Shown: positions 7,630 to 16,857, counted from the stretch's first letter. The stretch: 53,831 nucleotides of DNA from Dulcicalothrix desertica PCC 7102 (GCF_003991905.1 NZ_RSCL01000043.1:1-53831); one strand, 5' to 3'. The notes: generated by a model from the sequence alone, not told the origin. Numbers and translations are program-made.

Positions 7630-8454
7630 TTATCTTCTTTGCTTAATTCCTGGCGCCACCCCATCATCAACCTTTGCCTCTATCACCCGTTGAACTGATT
7701 TGTCGGCACTTGTAATAAAATCATAACCCGTTTTCTTCTCCAATGCCTCAACAGTAGTTAAATACTGTGTCCAGCTACTTTCCTTATTACCGTTGGTGTT
7801 GGGTGTGTCTATGGCAATTACTCTTGTTGATGAGTTTATTTCTTTTCCTGGTTCGGTAACTACTATTATTTTATATACTCTTTCTGGAACTGCGACTTTT
7901 CCTTGAGCTATCGTCTCTTTCTGACCATAACCACCTGATATTATATACAGTTCTTTTCCTTCTGCTGCTAATTTTCTACCATAATTTTCTAAGTCAGCCC
8001 AGTAACCCTGATTATTATCCGGCGCCTGTGGGATAATATTAGTCATTAAAAAAGTTGCAGCATTATCTTCACCGATTTTACTACGGTCTGCCGAAGGCGC
8101 CATATGTCCTTTATCGTAACCACTGCGGGTGTAATCACTTGGTGTAACACGATACCATCCTTCGGGTAGTGTATCATCTGGTCGAAATTTGTTTGACCGA
8201 GGCGCCTCACCTAACCAAGATTTATTCAATTCCCAACTTACCCAATTTGGTATACCTTTATCACGGTTGTAAGAAAGTGCATATTGTTTCTTTATAATTA
8301 AGTAGTTATTCGGGTCTGATGTACTCGCATTGCTAGGATTACCTAATGTCAAATGTACACTTACAGGCTTAGAAGGCAAAAGTAATGCACACCCTGTAGT
8401 GAAAATAAGTAACACCACAATAACAGCAATCAAAAACCCTTTAGGTTTGAACAT
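7630..8454 (-). CDS. nucA: NucA-family non-specific DNA/RNA endonuclease, DKGH variant
   Basis: A 274-residue protein with an N-terminal export signal (FLIAVIVVLLIFTTGCALLL). It cuts DNA and RNA without sequence preference outside the cytoplasm. The beta-beta-alpha-metal core is clear: YDKGHMAPSADRS (general base H117), PDNNQGYW (Mg ligand N148) and DLENY (E156). The family motif is DRGH; here the arginine is lysine (K115). NuiA is encoded convergently. The Cys in FTTGC resembles a lipobox but lacks Leu at -3, so lipidation is uncertain. Lys for Arg may change activity; all other core residues are present. Confidence 0.9.
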   Translation of the reverse strand: MFKPKGFLIAVIVVLLIFTTGCALLLPSKPVSVHLTLGNPSNASTSDPNNYLIIKKQYALSYNRDKGIPNWVSWELNKSWLGEAPRSNKFRPDDTLPEGWYRVTPSDYTRSGYDKGHMAPSADRSKIGEDNAATFLMTNIIPQAPDNNQGYWADLENYGRKLAAEGKELYIISGGYGQKETIAQGKVAVPERVYKIIVVTEPGKEINSSTRVIAIDTPNTNGNKESSWTQYLTTVEALEKKTGYDFITSADKSVQRVIEAKVDDGVAPGIKQRR

Positions 8455-8490
8455 AGATATAAATGTTTATATTATCCCCATAATAAAATA

Positions 8491-8518
8491 CCTCGAATCA
8501 CGAGCATATGATTCGAGG
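8491..8518. promoter_or_regulatory. Perfect 10-bp inverted repeat upstream of nucA
   Basis: CCTCGAATCA (8491-8500) and TGATTCGAGG (8509-8518) around an 8-nt loop, 37 bp upstream of the nucA start and within the divergent nucA/ferritin-like interval (8455-8755, about 300 bp). An operator or leader hairpin is possible. The rest of the interval shows nothing else I can assign. Confidence 0.45.
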
Positions 8519-8755
8519 CTATAGCATTGTTTTAGTTAAATTTAGAGGGCAGATGCACGCCATAGTGATTCTTGGAAGGTAAGTCTGTTGCAATTAGTTA
8601 AGCTATGTTAAGAAATATTAACAAGTCTCAACAGTTACCTAATATAGTCACAGTACAGAAGTTTTTCAAGTAAATTTACGGTTCAGTCCATTGGAAAAAT
8701 TAACCGTTAGTATAGTAAAAGTGTTTGTATATAAAATAAAAGCGCGCTATTAGAG

Positions 8756-9517
8756 ATGAATTTCCTCACATATCTCATGCATTTAGCGGGTTCAGGCGCC
8801 GTTGCATACTATTCGGCGTTGCAGATTCGCGATATTAAGACTCGTCCTAATGTACTGGCAGGGTTTCAGCTTGCTGAGTCAGGGTCAGTCCCATTTTTGA
8901 CAAAGTTATCAGAACGTGCAGCCGCAGAGGGCGATACATGGCTTGCAGAAAGATTAGTAAAACATGCTGCCGACGAAACTCGGCACGGTCAAATCTTTGC
9001 TCATGCTCTTAAGCAACTCGATAAACAAGTAATTGATTTTAAAAATCAACCAAAAGCTGTTGAAAAGGAAGACAGCGACAAGAAAGCATCCCAAGAAAAA
9101 CGCAGTCCTTTCTTCGGCGCCTTTTTTACAGGATATTCTCAAGAACAACTCAAACCAGAGGTAATAGACTGGGATGTGTTTATGGGCAGTACATACATCC
9201 TGGAACTGGATGCGAGTAAAGACTTTGCGCGCATGGCAAAAGTTTTACCCAAAGACGATGCGACAGCACGCAACCTCAAACTAGGGATGTTAAGCATCGC
9301 GCAAGATGAAACTGGACATGCTGCATATCTTTATGAAGCCATGACTCGAAGAATGTCTCCCATCCAAGTTCAAAAACTAGTTGATGAATGGAGACAGCGC
9401 AAAATTAATGCGATGTTAGCTTTCGCTGGCAATATTCTACAAGGTAAAGGTGAAAACCGTTCCCTTGTTCAAGATGGGGCGCCTGTCGAGAAAGAATCAG
9501 AATTAGTCGCCGCATAA
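8756..9517 (+). CDS. Ferritin-like diiron protein
   Basis: A 253-residue four-helix-bundle protein with a complete carboxylate diiron site: E41 (LAESGS), E74 and H77 (ADETRHG), E150 (YILELD) and E185 and H188 (QDETGHA). The two ExxH motifs are in the spacing usual for ferritin-like oxidases and hydroxylases. A charged linker (about 95-116, KEDSDKKASQEKR) separates the two helix pairs. Family members include MiaE-like hydroxylases and uncharacterised cyanobacterial proteins; the substrate cannot be told from sequence. Soluble, no signal peptide. Confidence 0.8.
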   Translation: MNFLTYLMHLAGSGAVAYYSALQIRDIKTRPNVLAGFQLAESGSVPFLTKLSERAAAEGDTWLAERLVKHAADETRHGQIFAHALKQLDKQVIDFKNQPKAVEKEDSDKKASQEKRSPFFGAFFTGYSQEQLKPEVIDWDVFMGSTYILELDASKDFARMAKVLPKDDATARNLKLGMLSIAQDETGHAAYLYEAMTRRMSPIQVQKLVDEWRQRKINAMLAFAGNILQGKGENRSLVQDGAPVEKESELVAA

Positions 9518-9530
9518 CACAATACCTAGA

Positions 9531-9560
9531 TGTAGAGACGTTACATGTAACGTCTCTACA
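9531..9560. repeat. Perfect 30-bp palindrome of the TGTAGAGACG family
   Basis: TGTAGAGACGTTACA and its exact reverse complement meet with no loop. Related sites are at 13495, 15371, 20271 and 25304. It lies between the convergent ferritin-like gene and the small membrane protein gene, where a bidirectional terminator is plausible. Confidence 0.8.
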
Positions 9561-9574
9561 ACGACGACCGCGTA

Positions 9575-9706
9575 TTAATTAGAAAAACTAACGATAATCG
9601 AAACTAGTACAATTAATCCACCAATCCAAAGTGCTAAAGACCCCCAGCTTACGGAATCTTTTTGCATTGACTGCCGCACGTTGCTAACTAAATTGTTGCG
9701 AGCCAT
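9575..9706 (-). CDS. 43-aa single-span membrane protein
   Basis: A short frame starting MARNNLVSNVRQSMQKDSVS and ending WGSLALWIGGLIVLVSIIVS plus FSN. An amphipathic basic N terminus is followed by one 20-residue membrane span near the C terminus, so a tail-anchored topology is likely. The start is supported by a strong ribosome binding site (GAGGGGAA, 5 nt before the ATG). I do not recognise the family; small one-span proteins of this size are frequent in thylakoid complexes, but nothing here ties it to one. Confidence 0.65.
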   Translation of the reverse strand: MARNNLVSNVRQSMQKDSVSWGSLALWIGGLIVLVSIIVSFSN

Positions 9707-10091
9707 GATATTCCCCTCAAATCTGTTTATTTTTTAAATTGATTTTTCTTGCAATCAAAATTTGACATTACTTGCGCGCTCCTTAATGCCAAGGTAAAAC
9801 AACCAATAGGCACGAATAAGGTTTAGAAGATATAATTGTGTAGCTTAGAAACCCTAGAAACCGGGTTTCTTCGTTGAGATATTGTAATAACAACGACAAT
9901 TTGTCTGCGACAATGAATGCGTAGAAACCCGGTTTCTTCGTAAATTACACAAGTACATTTTCTTAACTATTTTTGAACTATTTTTTGAACTGTATTTATA
10001 TTTTCCCTAATTTGAGTTAGATATATATTGAAGCTCTTATTTTTGACATCAATCTTAACTTAATCTTAATATTACTTCATCAAGAAATGGT
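9707..10091. other. Intergenic region with two GAAACCCGGTTTC repeats
   Basis: About 385 bp. It holds GAAACCGGGTTTCTTCG near 9858 and GAAACCCGGTTTCTTCG near 9925, members of the family found at lipB. No ORF of note; it should also hold the promoters of the 43-aa gene and of the 10092 gene. Confidence 0.6.
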
Positions 10092-10337
10092 ATGGTACAA
10101 CAAATTAGGCAAAACGAACCGCAATACATATGTGTAGTTCCTGTTGAGAGCATCACAGGAAATTTAGACGAGGAAATTATGAGCTTTGGTATATCTGTTG
10201 ATGCAGCAAAAAGTGAAGCCGAAAAGCTACTTGCATCTACCTATGGATGTACTTTGACACAAATAGTTGAATTAATGCAAAAAGCTAGCATTCAACCAAT
10301 TGCTCAATCTTGCGCTCCTACAGGTGATATCGAATAA
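10092..10337 (+). CDS. Hypothetical 81-aa protein upstream of a thioesterase
   Basis: Begins MVQQIRQNEPQYICVVPVES and continues with a long helix-prone middle (ISVDAAKSEAEKLLASTYG). No signal peptide, membrane span or metal motif. The stop lies 6 nt before the thioesterase start, so the two are probably translated from one mRNA. I do not recognise a family; small conserved cyanobacterial proteins of this shape are known. Confidence 0.65.
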   Translation: MVQQIRQNEPQYICVVPVESITGNLDEEIMSFGISVDAAKSEAEKLLASTYGCTLTQIVELMQKASIQPIAQSCAPTGDIE

Positions 10338-10343
10338 TTAAAA

Positions 10344-10745
10344 ATGGAAAAATTTCAAACGCTGTTACGTGTTCGTCATTATGAAATGGATGCTCTTGGA
10401 CATGTAAATAATGCTGTGTATCAAAATTATCTTGAACAAGCTGCCATTGAGCATTCAGAATCGCTAGGATTCAATTTTGAACTTTATCAAGAACTTGGTG
10501 GTGTGTTTGTCATGCGACGGGTTGAAATTGATTACTTACGTCCAGCAGTTGCAAGCGATACATTAGAAATTACAACTTGGCTCGAAGAAATTCGTGGTAC
10601 TCGTGCCCGTAGACGTTATGAAATCCGTAAACAAAACAAAGATGATTTATTAGTAACTGCTGAAGCTTTATGGGTATGGGTTGATACTAAAATAATGCGT
10701 CCACGTCCGATTCCTGATGTTTTACTAAGTAAGTTTTCTCAATAA
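10344..10745 (+). CDS. YbgC/FadM-like acyl-CoA thioesterase (hot-dog fold)
   Basis: A 133-residue 4HBT-family protein. The motif RHYEMDALGHVNNAVYQNYL (11-30) contains the catalytic Asp (D16) and the HVNN loop. The remainder (MRRVEIDYLRPAVASDTLEI) is the expected central strand pair. It hydrolyses acyl-CoA or related thioesters; in cyanobacteria some homologues act on 1,4-dihydroxy-2-naphthoyl-CoA for phylloquinone, but the context here gives no support for that role. It sits between the 81-aa gene and the LysM-lysozyme gene, with gaps of 6 and 9 nt. Confidence 0.85.
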   Translation: MEKFQTLLRVRHYEMDALGHVNNAVYQNYLEQAAIEHSESLGFNFELYQELGGVFVMRRVEIDYLRPAVASDTLEITTWLEEIRGTRARRRYEIRKQNKDDLLVTAEALWVWVDTKIMRPRPIPDVLLSKFSQ

Positions 10746-10754
10746 ATTTTTATT

Positions 10755-11396
10755 ATGAATAATTCTTACAAAATTAAAGCAGGTGATACGCTGAGTGCTA
10801 TAGCGTTACGTGAGTTGGGAAATGCTAACCGCTGGCAAGAAATTACCCATGAAAACGGACAATTCTTTACTGAGGCAGAAGCGCGTAAGTTGAGAATTGG
10901 GCAAATTATATATTTACCAGCTAAAGAAGGCGCCTATAAAATCAGCGACCGTGGTTTGGAGTTAATAATTCAATTTGAAGGTATATTTTTAAATTTATAC
11001 AATTGCCCAGCAAACCACGCCACAATTGGAGTAGGACACCTCGTACATTACGGCCCCATCAATGGAAGTGAACCAGAAGAATTTAAGTGTGGAATTACAC
11101 GTCAACGCGCGATGGAAATTCTACGCACGGATGTGAGCGGCGCCGAAGTTGTGGTAAACAAGCTTGTAAAAGTACCTCTAAATCAAAATCAGTTTGATGC
11201 ACTTGTAAGCTTTGTGTTTAATTTGGGTGAAACTAACTTCGCTAACTCCACATTATTAAGAAAGTTAAACGCTTCTGATTATGATGCTGTACCCTCTGAG
11301 TTGAATAGATGGGTATATGCTAAAGGAAAAATTCTGCCTGGTTTGGTCAAAAGGCGCCTTATAGAAGGTAAATTGTTTCAAGGCAACGCATTTTGA
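10755..11396 (+). CDS. LysM and phage-type lysozyme (GH24) fusion
   Basis: A 213-residue protein. Residues 4-55 are a LysM peptidoglycan-binding module (YKIKAGDTLSAIALRELG to IGQIIYLPA). Residues about 62-210 are a T4/endolysin-like muramidase with the triad E75-x8-C84-x5-T90 (cysteine in place of the Asp of T4 lysozyme, as in some endolysins) and the TIGVGH motif. No signal peptide is visible, so export, if any, must use another route. The gene follows the thioesterase by 9 nt and is followed by thioredoxin. It could be a domesticated phage lysin; no other phage gene is nearby. Confidence 0.85.
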   Translation: MNNSYKIKAGDTLSAIALRELGNANRWQEITHENGQFFTEAEARKLRIGQIIYLPAKEGAYKISDRGLELIIQFEGIFLNLYNCPANHATIGVGHLVHYGPINGSEPEEFKCGITRQRAMEILRTDVSGAEVVVNKLVKVPLNQNQFDALVSFVFNLGETNFANSTLLRKLNASDYDAVPSELNRWVYAKGKILPGLVKRRLIEGKLFQGNAF

Positions 11397-11467
11397 CGCG
11401 ATAGGTCGAAATTAAAGCATTTGAATTAAGATTGATATCAAACCTTAATAAAAAGGCATTGTATTCT

Positions 11468-11785
11468 ATGTCTACAAAAAAGCAATTCAATAGCTTTGAG
11501 GAAATGCTATCTAGTTCTGATGTACCTGTATTAGTAGATTTTTATGCAGATTGGTGTGGGCCGTGCAAGCTAATGAGCCAGATTTTGGAACAAGTTAATG
11601 CTCAACTCCAAGGTCGGATGCGTGTAGCGAAAATTGACACCGAAAAGTATACACAGCTAGCTAGTGAGTACGGTATTCAAGCTTTACCAACACTTATTTT
11701 GTTCAAACAGGGAAAACCTGTAGACAAAATCGAAGGTGTTTTACAAGCACAAGACTTAGTACGGCGCCTCGAAACAATGATATAG
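11468..11785 (+). CDS. Thioredoxin
   Basis: The start at ATG 11468 gives 105 residues; an in-frame TTG at 11432 would add 12 poorly conserved residues. The active site is DWCGPCK (C30, C33), followed by the cis-proline loop ALPTLILF. It is a disulfide reductase of the cytoplasm. The sequence resembles the y-type thioredoxins of cyanobacteria, but that assignment is tentative. The stop codon abuts the nonamer repeat element directly. Confidence 0.9.
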   Translation: MSTKKQFNSFEEMLSSSDVPVLVDFYADWCGPCKLMSQILEQVNAQLQGRMRVAKIDTEKYTQLASEYGIQALPTLILFKQGKPVDKIEGVLQAQDLVRRLETMI

Positions 11786-11858
11786 TTTGCAGCGGATGTA
11801 ACGGATGAGCGATTATAAAAAACCATCCGTTACATCCGTTCATTATCCGTTGCCAATG
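11786..11858. repeat. Nonamer repeat element after thioredoxin
   Basis: The left arm (GCAGCGGATGTAACGGATG at 11790) starts right after the trx stop; the right arm (CATCCGTTACATCCGTT then ATCCGTTGCCA) is at 11824-11855. The arms are separated by only about 15 nt and can form a long hairpin, so it could act as a terminator for trx. Confidence 0.8.
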
Positions 11859-11936
11859 GTATCAAATATGACTAGTAATTAACCAAGAAAGATTGTAAAA
11901 AAAGAACTAAGTGTCTGCTTGGTTAAACTAGGTCTT

Positions 11937-12512
11937 ATGAGTATGCGTGAAAGCTCGATAGGAATTGTCATAGCTTTGTTAGTTACATTTGGTTTGGGTG
12001 CTGGTAGTATTTGGTGGGCATATCAATTTGGTTTTGGTACTAATTCTAACAGTGTACAATCTTTAACAGATTCTACACCCAGTACAACGGCGCCATCTGA
12101 AGCTCAGTTACCTGTAGAACAAACACCAACACCTACCGCAACTCCTACTTTAACCCCAACACCTCAACCAGTTAAAAAAGTTGAAAATATACAAAAGTTA
12201 CCTATCCAAGAAGAGGTAAAGTTTGTAATTGATACAATTTTACTTACACCCGAAGGTCGAGAAGCTCTTGAGCAACTAGCGGATACAGCAGTGAAATATA
12301 ATTCACAGGATGTGGTTATACGTATAAATGTAGGTGTAGGGGAATCAGAATTGAGTCAGACTCTTGCTTCCAATAGAGGACAAGAGATTGCAGGTATTTT
12401 GAGAGATAAGGGGTTTGCTAAAAAAATCATCATTTCTAAAAGAAATAACGTTAACTATAACAAAGCGACGCGGAACAAACCTATAGAAGTAAGTATCGTA
12501 AAGGCGGGTTAA
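11937..12512 (+). CDS. Membrane-anchored protein with a C-terminal OmpA-like domain
   Basis: From ATG 11937 about 191 residues (ATG 11943 and TTG 11919 are alternatives). One N-terminal membrane span (IGIVIALLVTFGLGAGSIWW) is followed by a Thr/Pro-rich linker (TPTPTATPTLTPTPQP) and a domain with the OmpA-like pattern (LTPEGREALEQLADTAVKY, then LASNRGQEIAGILRDKGF). The domain may bind peptidoglycan, with the linker spanning the periplasm. The peptidoglycan-binding Asp/Arg pair of classical OmpA is not clear (NRGQEI gives the Arg), so this is a divergent member. Confidence 0.6.
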   Translation: MSMRESSIGIVIALLVTFGLGAGSIWWAYQFGFGTNSNSVQSLTDSTPSTTAPSEAQLPVEQTPTPTATPTLTPTPQPVKKVENIQKLPIQEEVKFVIDTILLTPEGREALEQLADTAVKYNSQDVVIRINVGVGESELSQTLASNRGQEIAGILRDKGFAKKIIISKRNNVNYNKATRNKPIEVSIVKAG

Positions 12513-12554
12513 CAGATATCATAAAACGGTATTGTAATATTTCGTAAACTCGCC

Positions 12555-13475
12555 TCAACACCGTCGCACATTTAAACAGCACCATTCTTTGCGCTTCCAT
12601 AGTGCAGCAACTATCCAGCCATGCTTTTCTAATACATCAGCGACGGCTTTGGATTGTTCTACAAGAATACCGCTAAAAATACCCCAAGTTGTAGGTTTTG
12701 TTATAGCGGTTATTTGTGGTACAAGCTTAATAATAACGTCAGCTAATATATTACAAACTATCCCATCTGCGGGTTGCTCAAGTATTTTTGCTAGAGTTTC
12801 GACACTACCTTCTGCCGAAAATAAACGGTCTGCCTCAATACCATTAAGAATCCTATTTTCCATTGTTGCTTTTACTGCCAATGGGTCGGTATCGACTCCA
12901 TAAGCTTTTTTGGCGCCGAGTAAAATTGCGCCGACACAAAGTATACCAGAGCCGCATCCTATATCCGCAATTACCACATCATCAAGTTTAGTGTTCTCAC
13001 CTGTAAAAGATGTCCCATAGTCACTAAATCGCATTTCTAAGGCTTCTAAACAAAGCTGAGTGGTGGCATGATTTCCTGTTCCAAAAGCGACACCTGGGTC
13101 AAGTTTAATTACTAGTCGGTCGGAGTCTGTAGGCATGGGTAGCCATGCTGGGTTAATCAAGAATTTATCACCAATTTCTTGAGGATGCCAATATTGCTTC
13201 CAACTACTTGCCCAGTCTTGCTCATCAATTAAATGCCACTGTAAAGTGGGGGGTGGTAATTCAATGCATAATGCATCTTGGCGCAATAATAATGATAATG
13301 CCGCTAAATCGATTAGATGTACTTTTACTTGCGGCAAATATGCCCTAACTAAATTCACGTCCCCTTTTCGTTCGCTTGCAGTTCCACGACACCCAAAATC
13401 TTCTAGGCGCCAGAAAATAGAATCTTCAAGTTCAGGTTCGCAAGTTATTTGTATTTCCCACCAAGTGTTTGCCAT
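12555..13475 (-). CDS. prmA: Ribosomal protein L11 methyltransferase PrmA
   Basis: A 306-residue SAM-dependent methyltransferase that methylates L11. The SAM-binding motif is [20 protein letters not shown]; the [16 protein letters not shown] segment just before it and [12 protein letters not shown] (the NPPY-like motif of PrmA) are diagnostic. It is downstream of serA on the same strand with a 50-bp gap holding a TGTAGAGACG-type repeat, so cotranscription may be broken there. Normal length for the family. Confidence 0.95.
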   Translation of the reverse strand: MANTWWEIQITCEPELEDSIFWRLEDFGCRGTASERKGDVNLVRAYLPQVKVHLIDLAALSLLLRQDALCIELPPPTLQWHLIDEQDWASSWKQYWHPQEIGDKFLINPAWLPMPTDSDRLVIKLDPGVAFGTGNHATTQLCLEALEMRFSDYGTSFTGENTKLDDVVIADIGCGSGILCVGAILLGAKKAYGVDTDPLAVKATMENRILNGIEADRLFSAEGSVETLAKILEQPADGIVCNILADVIIKLVPQITAITKPTTWGIFSGILVEQSKAVADVLEKHGWIVAALWKRKEWCCLNVRRC

Positions 13476-13494
13476 AAGAGTGCGCTTGTACTGA

Positions 13495-13522
13495 GTAGAG
13501 ACGCGATTTATCGCGTCTTTAC
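13495..13522. repeat. TGTAGAGACG-family inverted repeat between serA and prmA
   Basis: GTAGAGACGCGAT and ATCGCGTCTTTAC pair with one mismatch near the ends. Compare the perfect copy at 15371-15400 just upstream of serA, which places two copies around the serA gene. Confidence 0.7.
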
Positions 13523-13525
13523 TGG

Positions 13526-15106
13526 TTATAAATTTACTGTATATGCATCGCGGATTCCAGGGACTTTGGTAATCTCGCTTAAGATGCCATCGGGTAGAGG
13601 GTCATCAAGACTGAGTGCCATTACCGCATCACCGCGAACGATTTTGCGACCTACCTGCATACTGGCAATATTGACATTAAAGCTACCCAAAAGGGAACCT
13701 AATTTACCAATAATTCCTGGCATGTCACGGTGGAGGGTAAACAGCATGTGCTGACTTGGAGGAACGTTTATTGGGAAACCATCCATGTTGGTAAGCCGAA
13801 TTTCTCCGTCACCTAATAAGGCGCCTGTCACGGAGTGGGTACCCAAGTTACCTGTTGCTTCGAGGTGAAGTGAGCCTGCATAATCACGAACAGCAGCATC
13901 ACGAGTTTCAATTACTCGTATTCCTCTTTCTTTGGCTTCAATGCTGGCGTTTACGTAATTAACTCGTTCGCGCAAAGCTTGATGCAGTAAGCCTTTCAAC
14001 GCTGCAACTACTAAAGGCTGGCTCTTATTTGTTGCTATTTCCCCTTGCAATCGAATGTTGAGTAATTCAACTCTTCCACCCGCTAGCTGCCCAACTAGTC
14101 TACCAAGTGTTTCTGCCAGTTGCATGTAGGGTTTGAGTTCCTCTAGTACATCAGGCCCCAATCCTGGTATATTTACTGCCGACCGTGCAGGCAGTCCAAG
14201 CAATACGTCGCGTATTTGTTCGGCAACGTCTATTGCTACGTTGACTTGGGCTTCGGTTGTGGAGGCGCCTAAGTGCGGTGTCAAAATTATATCTTTGCCA
14301 ACTTCGCGCAAAGTTGATTCGGCTAACGGCTCCGACTCGAATACATCTAATGCGGCGCCTGCTATTTTACCTTCTTTAACTGCACTCGCTAGCGCGGCTT
14401 CGTCAATAATGCCACCACGCGCGCAATTTATAATCCGAGTGGTTGGCTTCATTTTCGCCAATAATTCGGCATTAATTAAATGCGTGGTTTCGGGAGTTTT
14501 GGGAATATGTAGAGTAATATAATCGGCTTGTTGTGCGAGTACATCCATATCTACTAGCTGACAGCCAATTTGCTCCGCGCGTTCGGTGGAAATAAATGGG
14601 TCATAAGCAAGCAACTTCATTCCCATTGCTCTTGCAACAGCAGCAACGTGAGAACCTATTTTGCCCAAACCCACAATACCCAAAGTTTTTTTATAAACTT
14701 CGGCGCCAACAAAAGTTTTGCGATCCCACTCACCACGTTTAACCGACGCATTTGCATCTGGAATGTGACGTGACAAGGAAAGCATCATTGCTAGTGCATG
14801 TTCCGCAGCAGCAATAGTATTGCCTTCAGGGGAATTAACTACTACAATACCTTGGCGTGTTGCCGCTGGGACATCGACATTATCTACACCAACACCCGCA
14901 CGACCGATGATTTTTAAGTTTGTACCAGCTTCAATAATTTCTTTTGTAACACGGGTACCTGAACGAATCATCAACGCATCGTATTCACCGATGATGTTTA
15001 CTAGTTCATCTGGTTTTAATGTCGTTTTGACATCGACGGTAGCGACTTGAGATAGTATGTCTATCCCAGCTTGGTCAATTGGATCGGAAACGAGAACTTT
15101 AGACAT
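13526..15106 (-). CDS. serA: D-3-phosphoglycerate dehydrogenase
   Basis: The first step of serine synthesis from 3-phosphoglycerate. The 526-residue long form has the NAD-binding fold with [10 protein letters not shown], the substrate Arg in [11 protein letters not shown], the catalytic His in [13 protein letters not shown], an intervening allosteric domain, and a C-terminal ACT domain ([20 protein letters not shown]) that senses serine in other species. The frame is intact. Four GGCGCC sites lie in the gene. Confidence 0.96.
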   Translation of the reverse strand: MSKVLVSDPIDQAGIDILSQVATVDVKTTLKPDELVNIIGEYDALMIRSGTRVTKEIIEAGTNLKIIGRAGVGVDNVDVPAATRQGIVVVNSPEGNTIAAAEHALAMMLSLSRHIPDANASVKRGEWDRKTFVGAEVYKKTLGIVGLGKIGSHVAAVARAMGMKLLAYDPFISTERAEQIGCQLVDMDVLAQQADYITLHIPKTPETTHLINAELLAKMKPTTRIINCARGGIIDEAALASAVKEGKIAGAALDVFESEPLAESTLREVGKDIILTPHLGASTTEAQVNVAIDVAEQIRDVLLGLPARSAVNIPGLGPDVLEELKPYMQLAETLGRLVGQLAGGRVELLNIRLQGEIATNKSQPLVVAALKGLLHQALRERVNYVNASIEAKERGIRVIETRDAAVRDYAGSLHLEATGNLGTHSVTGALLGDGEIRLTNMDGFPINVPPSQHMLFTLHRDMPGIIGKLGSLLGSFNVNIASMQVGRKIVRGDAVMALSLDDPLPDGILSEITKVPGIRDAYTVNL

Positions 15107-15575
15107 GATGGCTGAATTCTTGCATTTGAGGTAATTCTGGGCAGGATTTTAAAGTTTTGACTTAAATGCTTCCACTTAATCAACTTACAATATTCAAGCA
15201 GTTGGCACCCATACACCCACTCGGTAAATATAAACCATTGGGTGGGCTAATCGCTTATTATTTATCAAAAATTCTTACATTTTCACTAGCCATAGCATAT
15301 AACGTCTATACATAGGTATCTATTTTTACCTTCTTTGCTGTATAATTTTTTCCAGTCAAAAATGCCTACATGTAGAGACGCGATTAATCGCGTCTCTACA
15401 ATTATCAGTTTCACAAATAATTTAAAACCACCATATTTACACCAATATTTAGTAATAATATTTAAGTGACCTTGTTTTCAAATCTTACTTATGAGAAATT
15501 AATATATCTGTTTGCTTAAATGACTTTAATTTTATCTCTGCTCTACAATTCATATGTTAATTCTTATAACAAAAA
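15107..15575. other. serA upstream region with a perfect 30-bp palindrome
   Basis: At 15371-15400 TGTAGAGACGCGATT is followed by its exact reverse complement. The rest (about 470 bp) is AT-rich without a supported ORF; it should hold the serA promoter and that of the brnA gene at 15576. Confidence 0.75.
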
Positions 15576-15851
15576 ATGAAAGAACCAAATACTTCCAACA
15601 AATCGCAAACTGACTGGCAACGAGTTGATGCTATGACCGATGAGGATATTGATTTTTCAGATTGTCCAGAAATTACACCAGAAATGTTTGCTAATTCTGT
15701 TGTACGTCGTGGTTTAAAACCTGTTACCAAGAAAGTACAAGTTACGCTACGTGTAGATAGTGATGTTTTAGACTGGTTTAAAGCGAGAGGGCACGGATAT
15801 CAAACACAAATTAACACATTACTTCGAGCATATATGGAAGCCCATGAATAA
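15576..15851 (+). CDS. brnA: BrnA-family antitoxin without a BrnT partner
   Basis: A 91-residue protein whose C-terminal half is a BrnA-type ribbon-helix-helix: KVQVTLRVDSDVLDWFKARG and YQTQINTLLRAYM. The N-terminal half (AMTDEDIDFSDCPEITPEMF) is the acidic toxin-wrapping part. BrnT normally lies directly upstream; the 400 bp before this gene hold no BrnT-like sequence. The only BrnT in the window (5988-6293) is 9.3 kb away, pairs with an HTH antitoxin and is interrupted. An orphan antitoxin is the simplest reading; it could still repress or neutralise a BrnT outside the window. Confidence 0.85.
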   Translation: MKEPNTSNKSQTDWQRVDAMTDEDIDFSDCPEITPEMFANSVVRRGLKPVTKKVQVTLRVDSDVLDWFKARGHGYQTQINTLLRAYMEAHE

Positions 15852-16062
15852 TCATACCTAGATTGTTTGTAATGTGTAAAATTAGCTTTGGTATTTCAAG
15901 AGAAGAAAAAAGGAAAGTCTGAAAACTATAAGTATAGTACTACAGGTTATTTTTCACCTGTGGTATTAACCTATTGTTTTTCTAGCATTGCTTTAGCTCT
16001 TTTCTCTGTGTCAAGAGTGTATCTGTGGTAAAAATATTCCAATTATAAATGTTGGGATAAAT

Positions 16063-16084
16063 GTTGGGTTAGCACCCAACCTAC
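16063..16084. repeat. GTTGGGT/ACCCAAC hairpin at the panB stop
   Basis: GTTGGGT (16063-16069) and ACCCAAC (16074-16080) form a stem; the next bases CTAC contain the complement of the panB stop codon, so the repeat edge supplies the TAG. Confidence 0.6.
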
Positions 16085-16854
16085 GTGGGAAATTTACGTT
16101 CTTTGACTTCTGTGCTGTATTTTAAGATGGCGCCACTAATTATCTCGCGTAGGTTGGTGTAAACTTTTGCGAATGGTGGTTGTTTTTCGGAGAGTCCTAA
16201 TATGTCGGAAGTTACTAGTACTTGACCATCACAGTGAACGCTGGCGCCGATTCCGATTGTAGGAATACTGAGTTGTTCTGTAATTTGTGATGCTAGGTTA
16301 CTGGGGATATGTTCTAAGACTATTGAAAAGGCGCCTGCTTGTTCGAGGGCTATGGCTTCATTTAATATATGTTGGGCAGAGTCTTCGGTTTTGCCTTGTT
16401 GTTTTAAACCAAGTTGATGTACTGACTGTGGTGTTAAGCCAACATGTGCCATAACAGGTATACCAGCTTGTACTAATCGCTCTACAGTTTCTATCATGGC
16501 TGGATACCCACCCTCAACTTTAACTGCCTGGGCGCCACTTTCTTTCAAAACTCTTCCAGCGGAGTGTATAGCTTGTTGAATACTTTCTTGGTAAGTTAAA
16601 AATGGTAAGTCTACAACCATAAGCGCACGCTTAACTCCACGACGTACAGCTTTGGCATGGTATATCATTTCATCTAATGTAATTGGCAATGTTGTTTCGT
16701 ACCCAAGCATTACTGCCATTGAATCGCCAACTAATACTATATCTATACCAGCAGCATCAATTAGCTGTGCCGTAATATAATCCCAAGCCGTTAACGCCAC
16801 AATTGTACGACCTAGCTGTTTCCACTGAATAATTTGTTGAATAGTAACGGGCAT
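16081..16854 (-). CDS. panB: 3-methyl-2-oxobutanoate hydroxymethyltransferase
   Basis: Makes ketopantoate in the pantothenate pathway. The 257-residue protein shows the metal-site motif [19 protein letters not shown], the [14 protein letters not shown] strand ([13 protein letters not shown]), VKVEGG and [14 protein letters not shown], and the [15 protein letters not shown] segment near the C terminus. All core motifs are present. Its stop codon falls at the edge of a dispersed GTTGGGT repeat. Confidence 0.95.
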   Translation of the reverse strand: MPVTIQQIIQWKQLGRTIVALTAWDYITAQLIDAAGIDIVLVGDSMAVMLGYETTLPITLDEMIYHAKAVRRGVKRALMVVDLPFLTYQESIQQAIHSAGRVLKESGAQAVKVEGGYPAMIETVERLVQAGIPVMAHVGLTPQSVHQLGLKQQGKTEDSAQHILNEAIALEQAGAFSIVLEHIPSNLASQITEQLSIPTIGIGASVHCDGQVLVTSDILGLSEKQPPFAKVYTNLREIISGAILKYSTEVKERKFPT

Positions 16855-16857
16855 AGA

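Noticed and set aside
10755-11396. Prophage, based on the lysozyme gene
   Set aside because: No capsid, tail, integrase or terminase genes are near; neighbours are housekeeping genes.
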